A stretch of 41,261 nucleotides of DNA from an uncultured Bacteroidota bacterium (GTDB lineage Bacteria; Bacteroidota; Bacteroidia; Chitinophagales; Chitinophagaceae), in the NCBI GenBank assembly GCA_903851465.1, contig CAINOI010000031.1, forward strand, positions 1-41,261. Direction: 5' to 3'. Positions 8,218 through 17,105 of the stretch are shown here, piece after piece. The notes beneath the pieces were generated by a model, which saw only the letters and a program-made list of their open reading frames with translations, was not told where the DNA came from and searched no databases. The position numbers were made by a program, and so were the translations under genes. Numbering within the stretch: position 1 is the first letter of the stretch; each line of letters opens with the position of its first letter.

Positions 8218-9093
8218 TTATGAACGGATTATTTTATAGTTTTTAAAATCAAAAGGACGAATGCCTGTCCATTTTTCAAAGTAGTATAAAATAAATTTTT
8301 TAAAGGACAACTTCTTTTTGGAAACATCTAGATCGATCGCCCAATTTTTTCGTTCAATCCTATCTAACATCACATTGGGATGCGAACCAGTGAAACGTTC
8401 CAAAGAATCGAATTCAGAGAAATCATAAAAATCTGGACTTGCTATAATTTTTTCCATTTGAGCATCGTCATTCCAAAAAGCAGCACTCTCTTTTTGTTTC
8501 TTTTTCATTTGCTCAGGACTTTTCACCCAGCCATAATGATAGATACTAGCCTCTATGGCAGCGACTGGTAATTTTTGTTTACCAATTCTAAAACCTTGTG
8601 CATCACGATAAGCACTAATGGCTTTATTATTTCTAATGATCCTTATTTCATGCGCATACCATTTTCTGCTATCCCCCACATAATCATAAGTGCCATAAAA
8701 ATGTTTGTACTTAAACAGCAATCCTTGCACTGGTAAATCGTCCTTGTATTTTTCACATGCAGCACGAATAGCTGGATGGTATTTTTCGTGTACAACCTCG
8801 TCTCCTTGAATATAAAAAGCCCAATCAAAGCTGGCATCAATTAATTGAAATGCTTTATTGGTTTCATCTGCTAAAACGACCCCACCTTTTCTTAAATCTT
8901 TATTCCAAACGGAGTGATGAATTTTAATTTTAGGATCGCCGATGGATTCAATTAATGCAATGGTCTCATCTGTAGAATCCCCAATTAAAACAATCATTTC
9001 GTCCACCACGGGTAAAATAGAACGAATGGCTTCCAAGATTGGAAAGTCATTCACCACTGCATTTTTTATAATTGTAAACCCTGCAACCTTCAT
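8218..9093 (-). CDS. Glycosyltransferase, GT2-like
   Basis: 291 residues. MKVAGFTIIKNAVVNDFPILEAIRSILPVVDEMIVLIGDSTDET is the opening of a GT-A fold of the kind seen in family 2 enzymes that begin with an IxKN motif; WAFYIQGDEVVHE gives the QGDE (DxD-like) metal site. The C-terminal third contains aromatic and basic segments (HYGWVKSPEQMKKKQ) typical of this Bacteroidota subgroup. Substrate is unknown. First gene of a two-gene unit with meaB. The other glycosyltransferase beyond meaB is on the opposite strand and only distantly similar. Confidence 0.83.
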   Translation of the reverse strand: MKVAGFTIIKNAVVNDFPILEAIRSILPVVDEMIVLIGDSTDETIALIESIGDPKIKIHHSVWNKDLRKGGVVLADETNKAFQLIDASFDWAFYIQGDEVVHEKYHPAIRAACEKYKDDLPVQGLLFKYKHFYGTYDYVGDSRKWYAHEIRIIRNNKAISAYRDAQGFRIGKQKLPVAAIEASIYHYGWVKSPEQMKKKQKESAAFWNDDAQMEKIIASPDFYDFSEFDSLERFTGSHPNVMLDRIERKNWAIDLDVSKKKLSFKKFILYYFEKWTGIRPFDFKNYKIIRS

Positions 9094-9173
9094 ATTCGCT
9101 TATTTGTTCTTCAAATAACCGAAATCTTTTGCAACTTGCCTATTGTTTTACTTAAAGTTTGCTTGAAAGCAAT

Positions 9174-9181
9174 TAATTTTG
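9174..9181 (+). promoter_or_regulatory. Candidate -7 element for the coaX operon
   Basis: TAATTTTG fits TAnnTTTG and lies 16 nt before the coaX ATG. A TTTG at 9158-9161 is nearby but only 12 nt upstream, closer than a normal -33 element. Confidence 0.35.
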
Positions 9182-9197
9182 AACTACTAAAATAATT

Positions 9198-9923
9198 ATG
9201 TCTACAACCATTTGTTTCGATTTTGGCAATACCCGATTAAAGGCGGCAATTTTTAAAGGCAACCACTTGGAAAAATTGGAGGTATTAGAAGATGATGCAG
9301 TTGCATCAGTACAAAAATTATTAGACCAATATAAGCCAAGTAAAACATTGCTTTCATCGGTGATACATCACAATCAAGCTGTTGAAAGCTTATTGAGCGC
9401 TTACGGTCCATTTCATTTATTAGGACCACAAACCAAACTCAATTTTACCACCCCTGTAGGTAAGCCAGAAACAATAGGTGCAGATCGATTAGGACTTGTT
9501 GCAGCAGCTGTAGACTTATACCCCAATCAACATAGTTTAGTCATTTGCCTTGGCACTTGTATCACTTATAATTTTGTCAACAATCGAGGGCAATTTTTGG
9601 GAGGTAGTATCTCTCCTGGAATGCAGATGCGTTTTAAGTCCATGAATGATTTAACGGCACTTTTACCATTGATTGAGCCAGCTCCAAGCTTTGGTTTGGT
9701 GGGATATGATACCAAAACCAACCTACTTTCAGGGGTCGTTTTAGGGATGTCAGCCGAAATTAATGGCCTAATTGATGCTTATGAGGCCAAATACAGCAAA
9801 TTTAACGCCCTATTAACCGGTGGAGACCTTAGTTATTTTGTACCTCACTTAAAAAGAAGGATATTTGCGGACCCAAATTTAATATACAAAGGACTATATG
9901 CGATTAGCGAAAAAAATACTTAG
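9198..9923 (+). CDS. coaX: Type III pantothenate kinase
   Basis: 241 residues, the normal length of CoaX, which phosphorylates pantothenate in the first step of coenzyme A synthesis and is insensitive to CoA feedback. The ASKHA-fold motifs are present: CFDFGNTRLK (Asp8, phosphate loop), TIGADRLG (pantothenate site and catalytic Asp) and LGTCITYNFV (the second phosphate loop). It opens a run of same-strand genes reaching 17055. The following outer-membrane protein gene starts inside its last 26 nt. Confidence 0.95.
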   Translation: MSTTICFDFGNTRLKAAIFKGNHLEKLEVLEDDAVASVQKLLDQYKPSKTLLSSVIHHNQAVESLLSAYGPFHLLGPQTKLNFTTPVGKPETIGADRLGLVAAAVDLYPNQHSLVICLGTCITYNFVNNRGQFLGGSISPGMQMRFKSMNDLTALLPLIEPAPSFGLVGYDTKTNLLSGVVLGMSAEINGLIDAYEAKYSKFNALLTGGDLSYFVPHLKRRIFADPNLIYKGLYAISEKNT

Positions 9924-11283
9924 GTTAACCCCGTTCATTGGACTCTTCTGTTTCATTGCCCCTTTAAAGGCTCAGATCAATTCCCCGTTTTCAAGATATG
10001 GCGTAGGCAACGAAGTCTATAACAGTCAAAATGCTGCAAACCAAGGTATGGGTGGACTAACTGCTGCATACACCCCAAATATGAATGGGGCTTTTGGTCA
10101 AAGTATCAATTTTAATAATCCAGCCTCTTATGGCGGTATTTATATGACCACTTTTGATATTGGCATGAATTTAACCAATAGCATTCTTAAAAGAACGACT
10201 CCTGTAGGAAAAGAAAAATCAACCTATTTGGTGCCTAATTATATTGTTGTAGGTGTCCCAATTAGTAAAGCAAAAAAAATTGGATTTGCGTTTGGATTAA
10301 GACCATTGACACAAATCAATTATTCAGTGAACGATTTTTATTATGATGCTAAAATTGGGGATTCAATTTACACCAACTATAAAGGCGAAGGTGGTATCAA
10401 CCAATTGTTTTTTGGATTAGGTAAAAGTTGGAAGTATTTGAGTATTGGAATGAACACGGGATATAATTTAGGTAGAAGAAAAATAGATGTTGTTAAGGCG
10501 ATTTTATTCAATAATGATTCGACTTATTTTAATCAATCTTTATCAAGTACCAATACAAGTTTTGGTGGTGTATTTTTAAACTTAGGTGTGCAAGGAGAAT
10601 TTCCTCTGTCAAGTTCAACCAATGCGGTCACAAAAGACAAAACAGAATATACACTTAGCTACGGTGGAACTTATACCCTTGATCAAAAATTAAGTGGCAA
10701 GCAAGATATTTTAAGATCAAACGGTACTTTTACGGCTTCGCAAGAAACGGCAGTTGATACGGCTCTTTTTCAAAAAGATATTAAGGGTACAATTGAGCTG
10801 CCAAGTAACATGACAGCTGGTATCGCTTTACATAAAAAAGTAACCACCGTAAGGGGTACTTATGATCAGTGGGTGATTGGACTTGAATTGAATCAGTCTA
10901 ATTGGAAAGATAGCTATAAATTTTATGGCGCAACAGATCAAGTGCGCAATGCTACAATGCTTCGAGCTGGAGCACAGTTATGTCCTAACCCATTTGAATT
11001 TGAAAGTTATTGGTCTACTGTCACTTACCGCTTTGGGGTATTTAGTGGCAACGATTATATCAACATCAATAATAATGGATTAAAGGTGAATGGACTTACA
11101 ATGGGCTTAGGATTACCAATTAGAAAGTATCGCTCTTATGATTACCAATTCACTTTATTGAATCTAGCTTTACAGATGGGTCAAAGAGGTGGGGGTGCTT
11201 CTAATTTTAAAGAAAATTTTGTTCAATTTACAGTGGGCTATAGTTTGAGTGATGTTTGGTTCAATAAACGTAAATATGACTAA
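9898..11283 (+). CDS. Outer-membrane beta-barrel protein, porin-like, unknown function
   Basis: 461 residues with a clear signal peptide (MRLAKKILRLTPFIGLFCFIAPLKAQ), followed by INSPFSRYGVGN, an opening shared by a Bacteroidota family of FadL/porin-like barrels. Alternating hydrophobic/polar strands with many Gly, Asn, Tyr and aromatic girdle residues continue to the C-terminus (FVQFTVGYSLSDVWF), as expected of an outer-membrane barrel. The start at 9898 overlaps coaX by 26 nt, but the signal peptide supports it. It sits between coaX and lptC, an order I associate with Bacteroidota, so a role in envelope biogenesis is plausible but unproven. Confidence 0.8.
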   Translation: MRLAKKILRLTPFIGLFCFIAPLKAQINSPFSRYGVGNEVYNSQNAANQGMGGLTAAYTPNMNGAFGQSINFNNPASYGGIYMTTFDIGMNLTNSILKRTTPVGKEKSTYLVPNYIVVGVPISKAKKIGFAFGLRPLTQINYSVNDFYYDAKIGDSIYTNYKGEGGINQLFFGLGKSWKYLSIGMNTGYNLGRRKIDVVKAILFNNDSTYFNQSLSSTNTSFGGVFLNLGVQGEFPLSSSTNAVTKDKTEYTLSYGGTYTLDQKLSGKQDILRSNGTFTASQETAVDTALFQKDIKGTIELPSNMTAGIALHKKVTTVRGTYDQWVIGLELNQSNWKDSYKFYGATDQVRNATMLRAGAQLCPNPFEFESYWSTVTYRFGVFSGNDYININNNGLKVNGLTMGLGLPIRKYRSYDYQFTLLNLALQMGQRGGGASNFKENFVQFTVGYSLSDVWFNKRKYD

Positions 11284-11866
11284 TCCAACGACCTCTAAAA
11301 TATTAAAATTAGCAGTTACTTTTTTGAGTAGCTGTTTTTTTATGGCTTCATGCGAGAACGATGTAGATGAAGTAAAAGCATTAGGTGCAAGAGTTGGCGG
11401 AATAGATGTAGGAAAAGATGTCGCTATCTATGTAAGTAATGAGGGAAAATTAGGTGCTAAATTAACTGCGCCACTCATGAATCGTTATTTAGTGGATAGC
11501 AGTAAAATGATTGAATTCCCTCAAACCATTCATGTAGATTTTTTTAAGGATAGCAGTCAAATAGAAAGTCAACTATCTGCCAAATACGCAAAATATAAAG
11601 AAACAGAAAATGTCGTCTTTTTAAAAGACGATGTCATTATTTTCAACACACTTGGAGATACCTTATGGTGTAAGGAAATGTATTGGGATCAAAATACAGG
11701 TAAATTTTATACCGAACAGGACGTGGTCGTAAAGCAACACAATCCTGTGGCTAAAATATATGGCAAAGGGCTTGAGGCCAACCAAAATTTAACAGACATT
11801 CGTATCTTTAAACCACAATCAAACAGCTACGCCATCCTTCAAGATAGCAGTAATTTAAACCCTTAA
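11276..11866 (+). CDS. lptC: LPS export system protein LptC (lipoprotein form)
   Basis: 196 residues from the ATG at 11276 (an upstream in-frame ATG at 11249 would add nine residues lying within the preceding gene). The N-terminus MTNPTTSKILKLAV...MASC places a lipobox Cys at position 26, so this is a lipoprotein-type LptC, as usual in Bacteroidota. LptC/OstA-like beta-jellyroll repeats are visible: ...IHVDFFKDSSQIESQLSAKYAKYKETENVVFLKDDVIIFNTLGDTLWCKEMYWDQNTGKFYTEQDVVV in register. It would bridge the LptBFG transporter to LptA in moving LPS across the periplasm. The 8-nt overlap with the barrel gene suggests coupled translation. Confidence 0.87.
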   Translation: MTNPTTSKILKLAVTFLSSCFFMASCENDVDEVKALGARVGGIDVGKDVAIYVSNEGKLGAKLTAPLMNRYLVDSSKMIEFPQTIHVDFFKDSSQIESQLSAKYAKYKETENVVFLKDDVIIFNTLGDTLWCKEMYWDQNTGKFYTEQDVVVKQHNPVAKIYGKGLEANQNLTDIRIFKPQSNSYAILQDSSNLNP

Positions 11867-11875
11867 ATAAAGCAG

Positions 11876-12865
11876 ATGGACTACAGGAAAATGGGCAAAA
11901 CAGGGCTCCAACTAAGCACATTAAGTTTCGGAAGCTGGGTGACATTTCACAAGCAAATTGACGATCGAATTGCAGATGAATTAATGGGTATTGCATACGA
12001 TGCAGGTGTCAACTTTTTTGACAATGCAGAAGTGTATGCAGCTGGAGAAAGTGAGAAAATGATGGGTCGTATTTTAACTCAAAAAAAATGGGATAGAACT
12101 TCTATTGTACTTTCTTCAAAAGCTTATTTTGGATGGAGGGGGAAAGCCAATAAGCCCAACCAAACAGGGTTAAGTAGAAAGCATTTAACAGAAGCTTGTC
12201 ATGAAGCATTACTTCGTCTTCAGACAGATTACTTAGATTTATATTTTTGTCATCGTCCAGACAAAACAACTCCTATCGAAGAAGTGGTTCAAACCATGAA
12301 CACTTTAATTCAACAAGGAAAAATATTATACTGGGGAACGAGCGAATGGAGTGGTGTAGAAATCATGGAAGCACACAGAGTAGCGGAAAAATATAAATTG
12401 ATTGGACCTTCAATGGAACAGCCTCAGTACAATATGTTTGAGCGCAATAAAATGGAAAATGATTTTCTAGAGATCTTTAAAAATGTGGGCATGGGCACGA
12501 CTATTTGGAGTCCTTTAGCTTCTGGATTATTAACTGGCAAATACAATGATGGTATACCAGAGGGATCAAGAATGCAAATTGAAGGGTATGAATGGTTAAG
12601 AGATAAAATGTTGATGCAAGATAAAATTGCGAAAGTGAAACAATTGGGTGCTTTAGCAAAGGCCTTAAAAGTAAGCACTGCATCATTGAGTATTGCTTGG
12701 TGTATTAAAAATCCAAATGTTTCAACTGCAATTTTAGGTGCTACCAATAAAACACAATTATTAGACAATTTAACTGCATTAGAAACTGCAACCTTATTGA
12801 CGCCCGAAATAATGACTCAAATTGAAGGTATCATTGACACTAAACCTGAATTGCCGGAATGGTAA
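11876..12865 (+). CDS. Aldo/keto reductase (voltage-gated K+ channel beta-subunit-like)
   Basis: 329 residues, the size of the AKR6/AKR14 branch (Kv-beta and YghZ-type enzymes), NADPH-dependent carbonyl reductases. The catalytic tetrad is complete: Asp49 and Tyr54 in FFDNAEVYAAG, Lys82 in SSKAYFG and His126 in YFCHRPD. Later segments match the cofactor clamp (WSPLASGLLTGKY; AILGATNKTQLLDNL). It lies 9 nt after lptC, so it is probably read in the same transcript although its activity is unrelated to LPS export. Substrate unknown. Confidence 0.93.
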   Translation: MDYRKMGKTGLQLSTLSFGSWVTFHKQIDDRIADELMGIAYDAGVNFFDNAEVYAAGESEKMMGRILTQKKWDRTSIVLSSKAYFGWRGKANKPNQTGLSRKHLTEACHEALLRLQTDYLDLYFCHRPDKTTPIEEVVQTMNTLIQQGKILYWGTSEWSGVEIMEAHRVAEKYKLIGPSMEQPQYNMFERNKMENDFLEIFKNVGMGTTIWSPLASGLLTGKYNDGIPEGSRMQIEGYEWLRDKMLMQDKIAKVKQLGALAKALKVSTASLSIAWCIKNPNVSTAILGATNKTQLLDNLTALETATLLTPEIMTQIEGIIDTKPELPEW

Positions 12866-12893
12866 ACAGGTATTTTTGACTTAAAAATAAACT

Positions 12894-14129
12894 ATGATTT
12901 TTGCTATTGTTGCTTCTGTAATTTTAATTGGATTTTTCTCTGGCTATGAGATTGGCTTTGTAAGTGCCAATCGCCTTAGTTTAGAACTAAAGAAAAAACA
13001 AGGCAGCAGGTCAGGCAAAATCATTGCTGGCTTTCTTGAAGCACCTACACAATTTATTGGCACTTGTTTAATAGGACTTAATATTTCATTGGTTGTTTTT
13101 GGTATATTATTTGAAGAATTATTGCATACACATATTTGGAGTAAATTTGGCTTGGGTGATGGCGCCATTTTAGTAGGAAATACAATTGTATCCACCTTCG
13201 TTATTTTATTCATAGGAGAACTTGTTCCAAAAGCAATGTTTAAAGCAAGAGCAGCCTCCTTGATCAATACTTTTGCACCTGTCGCACAATTTTTCCATCT
13301 CTTATTTAAGCCACTCACTGTGATTTTAGTTAACACAGCACAATGGGTTTTAAGTAATGTATTGCAAGTAAAAATGGTGTATAAAAAAGAAGCATTTACA
13401 AAAGTAGATTTAGCCCATTTTGTACAACAAACCAACGCACATCAGGAACAACAAGAATTGAATACAGACTTATTTGAAAACGCATTAAGCTTGCCTGATA
13501 TCAAAGTGCGCAAGTGCTTGGTGCCTCGAACAGAAATCGTTGGTGTAGAAATACAAACACCATTAGAGGAAGTAAAGGCATTATTCATAGAGACCAAATT
13601 GAGTAAATTGATTGTCTATAATGATACCCTTGATAATATTGTAGGCTATATCCACCAATTAGACTTATTTAAAAAACCAAAAGACCTCAAAGCAATCATC
13701 CATCCAATTTTATTGGTCACAGAAAGCATGAATGCAGCAGACTTGATCAATTTATTCTCTAAAAAAAGAAAGAGCATTGCATGGGTGGTAGATGAATTTG
13801 GTGGAACAGCAGGTATTGTGACCATGGAAGATGTGTTGGAAGAAATCTTTGGTGAGATCAATGACGAATATGATGAACAAGAATTTTTAGAAAAGCAACT
13901 TTCTGCCAATGAATATATTTTTAGTGGTAGACTGGAATTGGACTATTTATATGAAAAATATGGCATCGATTTTGCAGCAGACAGTGCAGAGACTTTGAGT
14001 GGTTACCTGATCCACAAACACGAAGCCATTCCTAAAGTGCGCGAAGTGATTCATTTAAGCCATTTTGATGCCGAGATACTCATGGTTAGCGATACCAGAA
14101 TTGAGAAAGTTAAGCTCACCATCCACTAG
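12894..14129 (+). CDS. CNNM/CorC (HlyC) family membrane protein with CBS domains
   Basis: 411 residues with the standard order of the DUF21-CBS-CorC family: an N-terminal CNNM membrane domain with four hydrophobic segments (about residues 1-20, 58-80, 92-120 and 122-145), two CBS domains in the middle (VRKCLVPRTEIVGV...; ...ILLVTESMNAADLINLFSKKRKSIAWVVDEFGGTAGIVTMEDVLEEIFGEI) and a C-terminal transporter-associated domain. Such proteins are linked to Mg2+/Co2+ efflux; the Bacteroidota gliding protein GldE belongs to the same family, so that alternative exists. Located between an aldo/keto reductase and tatC on the same strand. Confidence 0.9.
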   Translation: MIFAIVASVILIGFFSGYEIGFVSANRLSLELKKKQGSRSGKIIAGFLEAPTQFIGTCLIGLNISLVVFGILFEELLHTHIWSKFGLGDGAILVGNTIVSTFVILFIGELVPKAMFKARAASLINTFAPVAQFFHLLFKPLTVILVNTAQWVLSNVLQVKMVYKKEAFTKVDLAHFVQQTNAHQEQQELNTDLFENALSLPDIKVRKCLVPRTEIVGVEIQTPLEEVKALFIETKLSKLIVYNDTLDNIVGYIHQLDLFKKPKDLKAIIHPILLVTESMNAADLINLFSKKRKSIAWVVDEFGGTAGIVTMEDVLEEIFGEINDEYDEQEFLEKQLSANEYIFSGRLELDYLYEKYGIDFAADSAETLSGYLIHKHEAIPKVREVIHLSHFDAEILMVSDTRIEKVKLTIH

Positions 14130-14199
14130 TACTATTTTTTAGTTTTACGCCCTCCTTTTGCCCTAGAAGCCTTAACTTTAGGCTTCATTGTTTATATCC

Positions 14200-15051
14200 A
14201 TGGCACTATTTGATCGTTTAAATCCCAAAGATGGTTCCGAGATGTCTTTCATCGATCATCTCGAAGTATTAAGAGGTACCATCGTAAGGTCTGCAGCAGC
14301 AATATTGGTTATGGCTTTGGTGATTTTTATAAAGCGTGACTGGGTCATGGACAATATCATTACAGGTCCCATCCAACCAGATTTTATTACTTATCGTAAA
14401 TTTTGTGAATTCAGTCATTGGGCTGGATTAGGAGATGCATTGTGTATGCCTGCTGTAAAAGTGACCATGCAAAGCACCACATTTGGTGGACAGTTTTTAA
14501 GCAGTATCAGCATGGCCATCGTGGGTGGTATCATCACTGCTTTCCCTTTTATATTTTATCAATTTTGGGCCTTTATCAAACCTGCATTAAAAGAGAATGA
14601 ATTAAAGAATACAAGGTTCATGATTTTTTGGGTCTCCTTCTTTTTCTTTTTAGGTGCCGCTTTTGGATTTTTTATTCTTGGCCCATTCACTTTTAATTTC
14701 TTAGCAAGCTTCCAGTTAGGTACTAAGAATGTGATTACGACTATGCCCACTTTTGCAGATTATTTAGACAATCTAACCAATCTGATATTGGGCTGTGGCA
14801 TCGCATTCGAGTTACCAGTATTGGCTTTTTTATTAACTAAAATTGGTATCGTCACACCTAATTTTTTAAGTAGTACTCGCAAATATGCGGTAGTGGTCAT
14901 TTTGATTGTTGCTGCATTCATCACACCAAGTCCAGATTGGTATAGTCAATTATTGGTCTTTATCCCATTGTATTCCCTATTTGAGTTAAGTATTATCATA
15001 TCAAGATGGGCTTATAAATCAGTGAAGAAAGCAGAAGAAGAGTGGGAGTAA
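14200..15051 (+). CDS. tatC: Sec-independent protein translocase TatC
   Basis: 283 residues from ATG 14200 (a rival in-frame start four codons upstream adds nothing recognisable). TatC is the polytopic receptor for twin-arginine signal peptides. Seen: the N-terminal EMSFIDHLEVLR (signal-peptide contact site), the FPFIFYQFWAFIKPALKENE segment with the conserved Phe and Glu, and six hydrophobic helices ending in a basic tail. TatA/B genes are not in this window. It is relevant here because at least four proteins of the sugar cluster further on carry twin-arginine signals. Confidence 0.95.
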   Translation: MALFDRLNPKDGSEMSFIDHLEVLRGTIVRSAAAILVMALVIFIKRDWVMDNIITGPIQPDFITYRKFCEFSHWAGLGDALCMPAVKVTMQSTTFGGQFLSSISMAIVGGIITAFPFIFYQFWAFIKPALKENELKNTRFMIFWVSFFFFLGAAFGFFILGPFTFNFLASFQLGTKNVITTMPTFADYLDNLTNLILGCGIAFELPVLAFLLTKIGIVTPNFLSSTRKYAVVVILIVAAFITPSPDWYSQLLVFIPLYSLFELSIIISRWAYKSVKKAEEEWE

Positions 15052-15084
15052 TAATAAGTTAGCAACCAATTAAAATCGATTCAT

Positions 15085-15540
15085 ATGGCTTATGTTTTTG
15101 ATCCTTCTAAACCTATCGCATTGGGTGCAGATCACGCTGGCGTAGCTTACAAACAAGAAGTAAAAGAGTGGCTTGAAAAAAAGGGATACCAAGTTAAAGA
15201 TTTTGGTACTTATTCTACTGACTCTGTAGATTACCCGGATTTCGCGCATCCTACTGCGTCAAGTGTCGCAACTGGCGAAGCTGCTTTTGGAATTTTATTT
15301 TGTGGTTCTGCAAATGGAGTGGCTATTACTGCCAATAAGCATGAAGGTGTTAGAGCTGGTTTATGCTGGTTGCCCGAGGTGGCTCAGTTAACAAGATTGC
15401 ACAATGACGCAAACATGATTTGTGTACCTGCAAGATTTGTGAGTATTGAATCTGCAATTGAAATGATAGACCTTTTTATGACAACGGCATTTGAAGGCGG
15501 TAGACATCAAGGTAGAGTGGATAAGATCAGTTGTTCATAA
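15085..15540 (+). CDS. rpiB: Ribose 5-phosphate isomerase B
   Basis: 151 residues, the LacA/RpiB family length. LGADHAGVAYK (Asp16-His17) binds the sugar phosphate, DYPDFAHP and FCGSANGVAITANKHEGVRAGLCW carry the catalytic Cys73 and the anion-hole loop, and the C-terminal H-x-G-R region follows. It interconverts ribose 5-phosphate and ribulose 5-phosphate in the pentose phosphate pathway. ATG at 15085 follows tatC by 33 nt. The variant CGSANG in place of CGTGNG is a change I associate with Bacteroidota RpiB. Confidence 0.93.
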   Translation: MAYVFDPSKPIALGADHAGVAYKQEVKEWLEKKGYQVKDFGTYSTDSVDYPDFAHPTASSVATGEAAFGILFCGSANGVAITANKHEGVRAGLCWLPEVAQLTRLHNDANMICVPARFVSIESAIEMIDLFMTTAFEGGRHQGRVDKISCS

Positions 15541-15600
15541 TCTAATTTCAAAAAAAATAACTACATTTAAATCAACTATTTTCAATTAAAATAAATCAAC

Positions 15601-17055
15601 ATGCGTAAAATTTTCATTGTTCTGCTAAGTTTGAGTATTGGATTTGTGAATGCACAAACCATTGATGCCAACACTGCAGCTAAAACCATCACAGCAGCAG
15701 GCTTAAAAAAACACCTAAGCATTATTGCTGGCGAGGAAATGCAAGGTAGAGAAACTGGAACAGAAGGAGAAAGAAAAGCGGCTACCTATTTAGTGAGCCA
15801 ATACAAACAAATGAATCTAACACCAGGTAACGCTGGTTCTTACAGAATGCCATTTAGTTTGTTTCAAGATAAGATGACTTCTTCAAGTTTAAAAGTGAAT
15901 GGCGCTAGCTATATTTTAGACAAAGACTTTTGGATCAGCGCAGCAGCTGCACCACAAAAACTATTTACAAGCAGTGAATTGTTTTTTGTAGGCGCTGAAT
16001 TCAATGACAAGTCTACATTAGACGTTAAAGGTAAATTATTAATCAGCACAGAAGGTAAGGAAAGAGCTATGAGTAAAACAATGGCGGCACAAAAATTAGG
16101 TGCGATTGGTATTATCAATATTGCAAAAACAAATCCAACCATGCCAAGTAACTTAAGTGGCAGATTGGCTTTTGCTGCCAACGCCAATACTTTTGTAAGC
16201 ATGACTGTTTCTAAAACTGTTGGGGCAGCATTATTGGGAAGTACAAAAGAATTCAGTGATCAAGAATGGGAAACTATTCCAGTTGGCAAATATACTGCTG
16301 CCATTGAATGGACTTCAGACAAAACAAGTGTAACTATACCAAGTGCTAATGTGATTGCCTACATCCCTAGTAAAGAAAAGTCAGATGAATATTTATTCAT
16401 CACGAGTCATTATGATCACGAAGGCATTAAGAATGGTGTGATCTATTATGGTGCTGATGACGATGGATCAGGTACCACAGGCGTATTAGCAATTGCAGAA
16501 GCTTTTGCATATGCAAGAAAAAAAGGATTTAGCCCAAAAAGAAATATAGTATTCATGAATGTATCGGGAGAAGAAAAAGGCTTATTAGGCTCTAAGTATT
16601 ATGGAGAGCATCCTATTTTCCCTATGGAAAAAACGACTGCCGATTTAAACATTGACATGATTGGTCGTATTGATCCAACCTACAAAGGAGATTCAATGAA
16701 CTATGTATATGTGATTGGAGAGGATAAGTTAAGTAGTGATTTACAGCCTATCACAGACAAGGTGAATAAAAACTACAATATGGAGTTGGATAGAAGATTC
16801 AACGATCCAAAAGATCCAAACCGTTTTTATTACAGAAGTGATCATTACAATTTTGCTGCAAAAGGCGTACCTGTTATTTTCTACTTCAACGGAACACACG
16901 CAGACTACCATAAACCAACAGATAGAGTGGAGAAAATCAATTTTGATTTGATGGAAAAAAGAGCAAGAATCATTTTTGAAACTGCTTGGGAAATGGCTAC
17001 AAGAGAAGACATGTTAAAGCGCGATATGCCTTTGAATATGCCAGCTACGCGATAG
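15601..17055 (+). CDS. Secreted M28 family zinc aminopeptidase
   Basis: 484 residues. An N-terminal signal peptide (MRKIFIVLLSLSIGFVNAQ) exports it. A PA-type insert appears to lie at about residues 120-250, within the protease region. The M28 zinc site is readable: His270 and Asp272 in SHYDHEG, bridging Asp in GADDDGSG (286-288), Glu in GEEKGLLGS, Asp in NIDMIGR and the last His in DYHKPTD. It removes N-terminal residues from peptides in the periplasm or outside. Last gene of the coaX run, closed by a strong terminator 18 nt after the stop. Confidence 0.93.
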   Translation: MRKIFIVLLSLSIGFVNAQTIDANTAAKTITAAGLKKHLSIIAGEEMQGRETGTEGERKAATYLVSQYKQMNLTPGNAGSYRMPFSLFQDKMTSSSLKVNGASYILDKDFWISAAAAPQKLFTSSELFFVGAEFNDKSTLDVKGKLLISTEGKERAMSKTMAAQKLGAIGIINIAKTNPTMPSNLSGRLAFAANANTFVSMTVSKTVGAALLGSTKEFSDQEWETIPVGKYTAAIEWTSDKTSVTIPSANVIAYIPSKEKSDEYLFITSHYDHEGIKNGVIYYGADDDGSGTTGVLAIAEAFAYARKKGFSPKRNIVFMNVSGEEKGLLGSKYYGEHPIFPMEKTTADLNIDMIGRIDPTYKGDSMNYVYVIGEDKLSSDLQPITDKVNKNYNMELDRRFNDPKDPNRFYYRSDHYNFAAKGVPVIFYFNGTHADYHKPTDRVEKINFDLMEKRARIIFETAWEMATREDMLKRDMPLNMPATR

Positions 17056-17072
17056 TCCGAACTAAATGCATA

Positions 17073-17104
17073 AAAAATGCCCCTTATTGCTAAGGGGCAT
17101 TTTT
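17073..17104. terminator. Strong bidirectional terminator between the M28 peptidase and the deoxyhypusine-synthase-like gene
   Basis: A 14-bp perfect stem (17073-17086 with 17091-17104) around the loop TTGC, GC-rich in the middle with A/T tracts at both ends, so it can stop both convergent transcripts. Confidence 0.95.
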
Positions 17105-17105
17105 A

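Noticed and set aside
12944-13435. 163-codon minus-strand open frame
   Set aside because: Lies wholly within the CNNM/CorC gene, whose domains are unmistakable; Cys- and Asn-rich shadow translation.
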